From assembly GCF_900112165.1 (NCBI RefSeq), contig NZ_FOKY01000008.1:1-39106 (forward strand): a stretch of DNA of 39,106 nucleotides. Direction: 5' to 3'. Each line of letters opens with the position of its first letter. The first letter of the stretch is position 1. The stretch is from Brevinema andersonii (lineage in GTDB: Bacteria; Spirochaetota; Brevinematia; Brevinematales; Brevinemataceae). Below the pieces are notes generated by a model. The model worked only from the letters and a program-made list of their open reading frames with translations. It was not told the origin of the DNA and made no database searches. Positions 34,074 to 39,106 of this stretch are shown piece after piece. The translations under genes were made by a program, and so were the position numbers.

Positions 34074-36089
34074 TTAAATCGTTGCCATCATTTCATCTTT
34101 GATGATCAGATAAGCTTTAGTTCCGTTTTTTTTTAACGATAAACTAAAAGGTCCACCAGGATTATTACTAGGAATCATCTTATAGAGATGATATTTTGAT
34201 TGATCCGTAATGAAAGTTAACGAAACAGGTTCAATTCTTGGAATTTCTGGATTAGATGCTGACAAAGTCTGTTCTTCAGAAAAAGCCAGATAAAATGTGT
34301 AATCTGATCGAGCTAAAACAGTAAAATTTTCCTCTGAAATCTCATATACTAATGCTCCTGAAAGTTCAGGAGAATGCGTTGTGAGTTTTTCATTGTGGTA
34401 CGAGAGCACTCCATTTTCTTGAATAAGCGCTGTATCGGATATTTTAGGTTTGCTTGGTAAAGAGTCATGAATTAATCTGGTAAGTTGGCCAGGATTTCTA
34501 GACCAATAGAAAATTTGTTTCCATGCTATATCCGAAAGGTATGTACGTGTTATTTTGTCTTGATAGGAAAATCCTAGAAATCCATAGCTATAACTTTTCC
34601 ATTCAGTATTCCTGTAATTGTAATTACTGCCAACATACAAATCATTTAAAGCAGAAAAAGGGTATTTTTTATTAAGGTAGTATGAACCAATAATACAGAA
34701 AAATCCCATGGATACTAAAAAAACACTTTTTTTAGTGTAAGGAATATATTTTTTTATGTTTTTGAAGACAACAAGAAATGCAGTGCCTATAAAAAACGTT
34801 GAAAAATCACCTGGAATCCGAAGAAGAAGTCTTGACATTAATAACATTCCAAACAATAATAGCATATTTTCAGAGATTTTGTACACTTTAGGATTCTTTT
34901 GACCCGGATAAACTTTGAGGAAAGACAGTATACAACACATAATAAAATATCCAGCTGTTAAGTAAAGACCTATATCTTTAATACGATTATTAGGAGAGGC
35001 ATGTCCAGTTTCTAGCGACATTGATATTTGTCCAAAGCCATAAGAAAAAATATATGTAGTCAAAAATATATGAATCCCTTTTCCCAAACTTAAAAGTAGG
35101 AGCATGGGTACGAAAAATATTATAGAGAATAATATTAATCTATTTACATAATAGGCAAACGAAGGAAATTCATCCAAATACTTTCGACTTATAAAAGCAA
35201 GTATGATTTGGAAAGATAGAAAAATTGGAAAAATTGCATATAAAATGCCCATATGTTTTGAGCTCAATGTTTGCATAAAGGCACTGGGAAGTATTTTATT
35301 GGTAACAGTCATAAAAAATAATAACAGAAGAGTAACTAGAACAAAAATGAAATAGAGTATAGAAAAAATAATACTCTGATTTGCTTCTTTTGAGGAGATA
35401 TTGAAAGATTGTTTTAAGGATTTGCTGTGAAGATAGTATGTAAAGGCAACCAGAACAACACCAGGAAGAAATATTAGTTTGGTTATGAAGGCAGCCCCTG
35501 ACAAAAATCCTGTAGCAAGAATGAATCTTTTTTTTTGAGTTTCGGCAGCATATAAAGACACGAACATTGCTGCAGCCCAAAGCATAAACCCCATAGATTC
35601 ATAACGAATAGTAGTAATCGTATATGCGATATTTGAATATCCGGAAAAAACAGCATAACATATAAACAAAGACAAAACAATACGATATTGTAGTGAAGTC
35701 TCTTTGATGTCATCTTTAAACAATTTACAGAAAAACATATAGAGAAATCCAAATCCAATAAAAATATAAGAGATTCTTAAAATCAATAAAAACCAGGCCA
35801 TTTCAGCCAAACCCGGATAAGGATTTAAAGAGAAAAGAAGTTCTGACATAGTTGTTATATTTAAAAGTTTAAATAGTTTTACAAAAGGAAAAATAATCCA
35901 ATATTCAAAAAATAAAGGAAAAGCATTCGGATGAAAAAGATGTTCCGGCATCATTCTACTATTTATAAGTAAACTGTCTATTGTAAATAAAAAAGTAGAA
36001 TCCCAATTCATATAATAAGGAAATTGTTCCTTAAAGAAAAAAGTTAATGTCATAACTATGGGAGAAATTAAAATAAAAAAGCGATTCAT
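34074..36089 (-). CDS. Large polytopic membrane protein, probably a GT-C-type glycosyltransferase
   Basis: 671 residues. About 12-13 membrane helices occupy residues 5-475, and the last 190 residues are a soluble, probably external domain. Near the N-terminus FPYYMNWDSTFLFTIDSLLI carries an acidic loop after the first helix, where GT-C enzymes (GT39-like) keep the catalytic Asp. I cannot name the family with confidence. It is the first gene of the operon, 23 bases before the polyprenyl-phosphate glycosyltransferase-like gene, the usual pairing of a sugar-lipid synthase with a transferase that uses it. Start: ATG 36089 after AGAGGG. Function inferred from topology and context only. Confidence 0.6.
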   Translation of the reverse strand: MNRFFILISPIVMTLTFFFKEQFPYYMNWDSTFLFTIDSLLINSRMMPEHLFHPNAFPLFFEYWIIFPFVKLFKLLNITTMSELLFSLNPYPGLAEMAWFLLILRISYIFIGFGFLYMFFCKLFKDDIKETSLQYRIVLSLFICYAVFSGYSNIAYTITTIRYESMGFMLWAAAMFVSLYAAETQKKRFILATGFLSGAAFITKLIFLPGVVLVAFTYYLHSKSLKQSFNISSKEANQSIIFSILYFIFVLVTLLLLFFMTVTNKILPSAFMQTLSSKHMGILYAIFPIFLSFQIILAFISRKYLDEFPSFAYYVNRLILFSIIFFVPMLLLLSLGKGIHIFLTTYIFSYGFGQISMSLETGHASPNNRIKDIGLYLTAGYFIMCCILSFLKVYPGQKNPKVYKISENMLLLFGMLLMSRLLLRIPGDFSTFFIGTAFLVVFKNIKKYIPYTKKSVFLVSMGFFCIIGSYYLNKKYPFSALNDLYVGSNYNYRNTEWKSYSYGFLGFSYQDKITRTYLSDIAWKQIFYWSRNPGQLTRLIHDSLPSKPKISDTALIQENGVLSYHNEKLTTHSPELSGALVYEISEENFTVLARSDYTFYLAFSEEQTLSASNPEIPRIEPVSLTFITDQSKYHLYKMIPSNNPGGPFSLSLKKNGTKAYLIIKDEMMATI

Positions 36090-36553
36090 AAGATTTACCC
36101 TCTATTATCTAAAATTAAAGCAGTCTGTACTAGATACACATTTTTATTCTGGATTTTGGATCGATTTATCGTTTGTATTTTTATATATTTATTACTAATC
36201 AAATGATTTACTTTTATGTTCTTATTCACACTACAGTAATAGAAAATCTTGTTTAGTGTAAAAGATTGTCATATTGCATCTTATTCTGCAATTAATTCGA
36301 TCTCCTTATCTTATATATTTCGAGTATTGTTAACTAAAAATAAATTATATATGTAATTATGCCAATATCATTTCGAACAAACTACAGAGAAAATTAATCA
36401 ACATAAAAATTCAAGTATTAAGTTTATTTTTACCTATAAGAGGAAACATAAATGATAAAAAGCGAATGCTAATTTTTCATTTTTATTTCTTTTTGATAAA
36501 TAAAATATATTCAATTAATAGCATATACCCTATTTATAGAAAGAGTTTAAAAT
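36090..36553. other. Intergenic region between the sugar operon and the first RNA gene
   Basis: About 460 bases, AT-rich, with no supported gene. No convincing sigma70 promoter for the minus-strand sugar operon was found near 36089, so its transcription could start further upstream, possibly by read-through of the 36720-36554 RNA. Confidence 0.5.
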
Positions 36554-36720
36554 AAAAAAGCTCATAGGGTTGCATGCTGCTTGCCCTTTAGAGCTATGAT
36601 TAACCATATATCCGATAGGACATACAAACCGCTATGAGCGTTGTAATTAAATCCTTTTTCAGGATATATGGTATATGTTTGAAATATATGTAGTGCAGTA
36701 ATCTAGTCTAAAGGGTAAGC
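36554..36720 (-). ncRNA. Structured RNA gene 1 (about 167 nt)
   Basis: No coding frame of value. The predicted RNA starts with G at 36720, six bases after a consensus -10. Its first 14 bases (36720-36707) pair with 36592-36579 except for one A-C mismatch. Inside, 36672-36662 pairs perfectly with 36613-36603 (11 bp). The apical region contains a small hairpin CGCT-CAT-AGCG (36640-36630). The 3' tail (36578-36554) ends GAGC plus six T. Its 36567-36560 segment is complementary to 36639-36632 in the apical hairpin, and AGCTC/GAGCT (36595-36591 with 36563-36559) gives a competing local terminator stem. It is either a free small RNA or a leader that controls read-through into the sugar operon 465 bases away. 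Confidence 0.65.
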
Positions 36721-36726
36721 AAATAT

Positions 36727-36755
36727 ATTCTAAAATAGAAATAATTTTTTGTCAA
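36727..36755 (-). promoter_or_regulatory. Promoter of structured RNA 1
   Basis: Minus strand TTGACA (36755-36750), 17-bp spacer, TAGAAT (36732-36727). It has the same hexamers and spacing as the promoter of RNA 2. Confidence 0.85.
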
Positions 36756-36834
36756 GACATATTATTTAATCAATTTTTATTATATTGGAAATATAACGCT
36801 ATTGACTAATAAAACTAATGGAATGGAAAAATAA

Positions 36835-36865
36835 ACCTCTCATCTTATTTTGGATGAAGGGATTA
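36835..36865 (-). terminator. Possible terminator of the exported-protein remnant
   Basis: On the minus strand CCTTCATC and GATGAGAGG form an imperfect stem around AAAATAA, followed by TTTATTTTT, within about 10-35 bases of the stop codon at 36872. Confidence 0.45.
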
Positions 36866-36871
36866 TTGTGA

Positions 36872-37244
36872 TTAAGGATTGGATTTAGGTAGAGAGCAAG
36901 AAAGATACTGTGAGTTTTTAGACCAATCAATATTAGAGATAGTACGATAACTCGCATACAATTGATCGAATGTAGAAGTGTTTTGCGCGTTGCTTACTTC
37001 CTGGGCAGTAGGATTTGTTTTATATTCAGCTTTCATTAATTTATTATCCGCTGTTAAAATTACTCCGTAATAATGTAGATAAGAGCCTGCAGGTTTTGTG
37101 TATATTGCATTTGTTTCTGTGATAAACAGAATACATATTATAAATGTTATGTTTAACTTCCTGATAAAAGTAACCGTCGGGATTGATTACAGAATTGGTA
37201 TCCGAGGGCTTTCCTTCTGCAATAATTAACATTTTGAATTTCAT
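36872..37244 (-). pseudogene. Exported protein gene, frame-disrupted
   Basis: Two overlapping minus-strand frames. The first starts at ATG 37244 with an AGGAG site (KFKMLIIAEGKPSDTNSV...). The second lacks ATG, begins around 37150 and gives LNITFIICILFITETNA, a clear signal-peptide-like core, then YTKPAGSYLHYYGVILTADN, NPTAQEVSNAQ, and a C-terminal WSKNSQYLSCSLPKSNP to TAA 36872-36874. The 5' frame is therefore joined to a secreted protein by a frameshift, or the second gene has lost its start (an AGGAAG stands before ATA at about 37149). Family unknown. It lies 119 bases downstream of structured RNA 2. Confidence 0.5.
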
Positions 37245-37362
37245 TGGTTTTTTCTCCTAATTTTAATGTCCCAATTCCAACGGTACTAATAATTAAGGAA
37301 GTCTATTATTCATAACCAGTCCCTAAGAAAAAATTCAAACACACAATGAGTTTTTAAAATAC

Positions 37363-37537
37363 AAAAAAGCCCACAGATTTGTACGTTTGAACAACCTTTA
37401 TGAGTTATGAAATACTCCATCTCTTCACTTCTGAACGTACAAATTGCTGTAGGCAAGCTGATAGCATTCGATCCCGTGAAGATATGGTACGTCTGAAATA
37501 GAGATACATGGAGTAAAGTTTCAAGTAAAGGTTGTTC
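37363..37537 (-). ncRNA. Structured RNA gene 2 (about 175 nt)
   Basis: Same architecture as RNA 1. The predicted transcript starts with G at 37537; its first 12 bases (37537-37526, GAACAACCTTTA) pair perfectly with 37400-37389. Inside are ACTCCAT/ATGGAGT (37514-37508 with 37420-37414) and TCTTCAC/GTGAAGA (37482-37476 with 37428-37422). The apical hairpin is TTGC-CTACA-GCAA (37456-37444). The 3' tail (37388-37363) ends GGGC plus six T, and its 37387-37369 segment is complementary to the apical region 37454-37434 over about 19 positions with a two-base bulge. The only shared sequence with RNA 1 outside the promoter is the CCTTTA near the 5' end and its partner. A 37405-37668 reading frame overlapping it has no ribosome site and is probably not translated. 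Confidence 0.65.
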
Positions 37538-37543
37538 GATAAT

Positions 37544-37572
37544 ATTCTATATCGAATTTTGAATATTGTCAA
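37544..37572 (-). promoter_or_regulatory. Promoter of structured RNA 2
   Basis: Minus strand TTGACA (37572-37567), 17-bp spacer, TAGAAT (37549-37544), then six bases to the predicted G start at 37537. Confidence 0.85.
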
Positions 37573-37739
37573 GAGGTGTTTTATATCTGTTTTAGTGAAA
37601 AAATATCTATAAATTAAGTAATCCTTTAAGAAGGATGATAATTCCCATGATATGATTATTGCTGACAAAATTTGAATAGTTTATTAAAATTTAGAATAAC
37701 TTTATTATAACACAAGAGGGTTATAATAGGAGAAATATT

Positions 37740-38159
37740 ATGGGTACAGCATAATCAGCAACACAAATAGCAAAAGCTATCATTAAAGAAACAAAAAACA
37801 AGATTATTAGATTAATATTACAAAAGCTTCAAAAACTTCTTTATATGGTTTATGGTATTTACTTGGTAGAGCATGAGGAAGGATTATTTGATGAAAAGCC
37901 TGTATGCGATAATTACGGGCCTTTATCCCTTTCAACTTATAAAGAGCATAATCAAGGAAATCTAGATATTTCAATAGATTTCAAAGATTATAATGATGTT
38001 CAAGATGAAATAATTAATGATACCATTGAACGTGTTGTAGAAGTTTTCGGAAAATTTAAGGTATCAACTTTATACGATCGGTCTCATAGAGAAAGCGGAG
38101 CTTGGCTAAAACAAGAGAAAAATTCAAAAGTAAGGCTGCGACAGAGATTAATGATGTAA
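37740..38159 (+). pseudogene. Panacea-domain (DUF4065, SocA-like) antitoxin with an early stop
   Basis: From ATG 37740 (AGGAGAAAT upstream) the codons read MGTA, TAA, then an uninterrupted SATQIAKAIIKETKNKIIRL with LILQKLQKLLYMVYGIYLVE, LFDEKPVCDNYGPLSLSTYK and HRESGAWLKQ. The KLQKLLY and W-or-NYGP blocks are the Panacea domain, an adaptor-type antitoxin domain (SocA delivers its toxin to ClpXP; other Panacea antitoxins neutralise varied toxins directly). The end, from 38110, shifts frame: the other frame continues KTREKFKSKAATEINDVKQE and finishes at TAA 38188-38190. So there are at least one nonsense and one frameshift mutation. An in-frame ATG at 37845 would cut off the conserved helix, so residual function is unlikely. 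Confidence 0.75.
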
Positions 38160-38190
38160 AACAGGAATTTAATGAGTTTATGGATAATTA

Positions 38191-38338
38191 ATGGAGAATA
38201 AGAAAAAGAAAGCTGGTTTTCAAGAAATAGGATGATGAACTGAAACGCCGCGAGAAAGAGTTATCAGAAAGAAGACACGGTATTTTTAGAAATTTATTTT
38301 GTTTTGTACAACCAATAACCAATCCTATAACTTTATAG
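38191..38338 (+). pseudogene. Small coiled-coil protein, frameshifted, next to the Panacea gene
   Basis: Starts ATG 38191, directly after the shifted end of the Panacea frame: MENKKKKAGFQEIG hits TGA. In the next frame DDELKRREKELSERRHGIF follows, then RNLFCFVQPITNPITL and TAG. A charged helix leading to a hydrophobic end is the layout of small partners next to Panacea antitoxins. One frameshift seen. It could be the toxin of the pair, but no toxin family is recognisable. Confidence 0.4.
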
Positions 38339-38400
38339 ATTAGTATCGATATGTATATTTTTGTAATTTATCCTGTAAGTTTATTAAATATTGAAATACA

Positions 38401-38532
38401 ATGGTAGGGAATTTTCCTATATCAAAAAGTTTTGCATTAACTGTATCAATATTAGATAGAGTTGGATTATTTTTATTAGGCGCATTAGTGAACTATGTTT
38501 TTATGAAAATTATGCTCAAAAACATCGACTGA
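38401..38532 (+). CDS. Small hydrophobic protein, perhaps the tail of the preceding gene
   Basis: 43 residues (MVGNFPISKSFALTVSILD, then a membrane helix GLFLLGALVNYVFMKIML, then KNID). No clear ribosome site precedes it, so it may be the last membrane segment of the broken gene upstream rather than a separate gene. Its final codons overlap the opposite-strand transposase remnant by 17 bases. Confidence 0.3.
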   Translation: MVGNFPISKSFALTVSILDRVGLFLLGALVNYVFMKIMLKNID

Positions 38533-38749
38533 GTAAAATCTCAAAAGCGCCCTCATCCTGATGATTATAACGTAAGGCGAATTCGTCGATGATATATCTT
38601 TAAGGGTATTTCAGGGAAATATGATGATAAATGCTGGAAATACCCCTTTTCAATATTGCCCAGAAGGATTCTATAGAATTTGTATGAATATTATTTTTTG
38701 GAAATTCGAATTTATGGTTTATTATCTGACGGAAGAATCTAAGGTCTTG
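38516..38749 (-). mobile_element. C-terminal remnant of an IS1595-family (ISXO2-like) transposase
   Basis: Minus-strand peptide DLRFFRQIINHKFEFPKNN, IHTNSIESFWAILKRGISSI, YHHISLKYP, then TAA (38602-38600), then RYIIDEFALRYNHQDEG and FEILLSRCF ending at TGA 38516-38518. The HTNSIESFWxxLKRG and DEFAFRYNxR blocks are diagnostic of the DDE transposase C-terminus of IS1595/ISXO2 elements. Only about 78 codons remain and one is a stop, so the element is dead. The upstream edge lies 10 bases from the start of the 166-bp repeat. Confidence 0.85.
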
Positions 38750-38758
38750 GTTTAAGAT

Positions 38759-38925
38759 GTTAAGAGAAGTTTGATTTGAGACTATTATAAGAATGATTTG
38801 AGACCTGAATGAAGCTAGACGCTGACGAGCTTAAGAGGTAATTTAAGAGGAAAAACCTCGGACATCTAAGACTTGAAGAAGCTGTATCTTGCCTGAACGC
38901 CCCATAACCTTATTAAACTTAAGGA
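38759..38925 (+). repeat. 166-bp repeat, copy 2
   Basis: Plus-strand copy of the element found on the minus strand at 797-962, ungapped, about 84% identical. Here the paired half-sites read TTTGAGAC twice, 22 bp apart, where copy 1 has TTTGGCAC twice. Instead of leading into a methyltransferase gene, it runs into a terminator. Confidence 0.8.
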
Positions 38926-38934
38926 TGGGGCGTT
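38896..38934 (+). terminator. Rho-independent terminator at the end of repeat copy 2
   Basis: AACGCCCCAT (38896-38905) pairs perfectly with ATGGGGCGTT (38925-38934) across a 19-base loop, followed by TCTT. In copy 1 the left arm carries one change and the right arm is absent, so the hairpin is specific to this copy. Confidence 0.7.
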
Positions 38935-39013
38935 TCTTAATTCCAGTTTAATTCCCGACCCTGCGACATTTAAAAAAATGATTGATTTTGAGGCTTAACC
39001 GGCGACATTTTTC

Positions 39014-39106
39014 CTAAGTGTTTGTATTTCTTTGCTTTAGGATGATAGTGATGATGGCTCGGATCCAACGTTCTTTGATTTTGAATTCTTGTGAGAGGTC
39101 GGAATA
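39014..39106 (-). CDS. C-terminal end of a helix-turn-helix protein (Mor-like), partial
   Basis: The window cuts this gene; 30 residues remain before TAG (39016-39014): YSDLSQEFKIKERWIRAIIT, then IILKQRNTNT. The pattern (Y-x-x-L-x-x-x-F-x-I-x-E-R-x-I-R) is that of the recognition helix region of Mor/C-type activators of Mu-like phages, also seen in other small DNA-binding proteins. Together with a D12 methyltransferase at the other end of the window, it hints at phage remnants. The rest of the gene is outside. Confidence 0.4.
   Translation of the reverse strand, partial: YSDLSQEFKIKERWIRAIITIILKQRNTNT

Noticed and set aside
36554-36720. Cas9 tracrRNA or CRISPR repeat (plus strand contains TTTAGAGCTATG)
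   Set aside because: No repeated units with spacers, no cas genes, and promoter and T tract are on the other strand. The match to type II repeats is short and probably chance.
36554-37537. Retron msr-msd RNAs (5' and 3' inverted ends)
   Set aside because: Terminal complementarity is retron-like, but no reverse transcriptase gene is nearby and no branching G context was evident.
36554-37537. 6S RNA, tmRNA, SRP or T-box RNA
   Set aside because: Size fits 6S, but two dissimilar copies side by side and the tail-apex pairing do not. No T-box, tag peptide or SRP core motif was found.
37405-37668. 87-residue reading frame on the minus strand
   Set aside because: It overlaps the promoter and body of structured RNA 2, has no ribosome site, and its product has no recognisable character.
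1-39106. tRNA, rRNA and CRISPR arrays
   Set aside because: I looked for T-loop-like GGTTCGAATCC and for spaced repeats in the intergenic regions and found none that fold or repeat properly.

Overview
The window is AT-rich (roughly one-third G+C by eye), uses the standard bacterial code, and has many consensus sigma70-type promoters (TTGACA-like, 16-17 bp, TATAAT-like). Several small lipoproteins with relaxed lipoboxes, a PEGA-domain lipoprotein, two large chemotaxis receptors and a sigma28-like site suggest a host-associated spirochaete, perhaps Brevinema-like. That placement is inference: no rRNA or other diagnostic marker is present, and I saw no tRNA gene.

Layout. 1-1110: a more GC-rich foreign patch with a damaged D12-class adenine methyltransferase, a gene remnant and one copy of a 166-bp repeat. 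1198-7070: a TspO-like membrane protein, a fused CoA-transferase, a lipoprotein with a decayed paralogue, a GntP permease and a coiled-coil zinc-ribbon protein. 7071-8931: AT-rich, with two strong hairpins and a broken MATE efflux gene. 8932-12628: a ROK sugar kinase, then a minus-strand block of two small lipoproteins, trmI, xseA and rpmE. 12852-20349: glycosyltransferase, YqeK-like HD phosphatase, PEGA lipoprotein (minus), peptide/solute-binding lipoprotein, HAD phosphatase and L-serine dehydratase. 20371-28106: glgC, two tandem chemotaxis receptors, pgi (minus) and pncC. 28093-29106: a Gfo/Idh/MocA oxidoreductase. 30050-36089: a five-gene minus-strand operon for surface sugars (membrane glycosyltransferase-like protein, GT2, gmd, fcl/colC-like reductase, and a PLP enzyme with His in place of the catalytic Lys). 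This set fits GDP-colitose synthesis. 36090-39106: an accessory and decay zone with two structured RNA genes, a broken exported protein, a nonsense-mutated Panacea (SocA-like) antitoxin followed by small membrane-protein pieces, an IS1595-type transposase remnant, the second copy of the 166-bp repeat in opposite orientation, and the end of a helix-turn-helix gene.

How it fits together. The housekeeping part covers sugar phosphorylation and glycogen (ROK kinase, Pgi, GlgC), serine and short-chain acid use (serine dehydratase, CoA-transferase, GntP permease), peptide uptake, chemotaxis and surface polysaccharide.

The most unusual signal is a pair of apparently unannotated non-coding RNA genes on the minus strand (36720-36554 and 37537-37363). 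Each has a TTGACA-N17-TAGAAT promoter. In each, the predicted 5' terminal bases pair with a segment just upstream of a 25-26 nt 3' tail, and that tail is complementary to the apical part of the same RNA and ends in GC plus six T. The second notable signal is the 166-bp, 84%-identical, ungapped inverted repeat at the two window ends, whose paired operator-like half-sites change together between copies.
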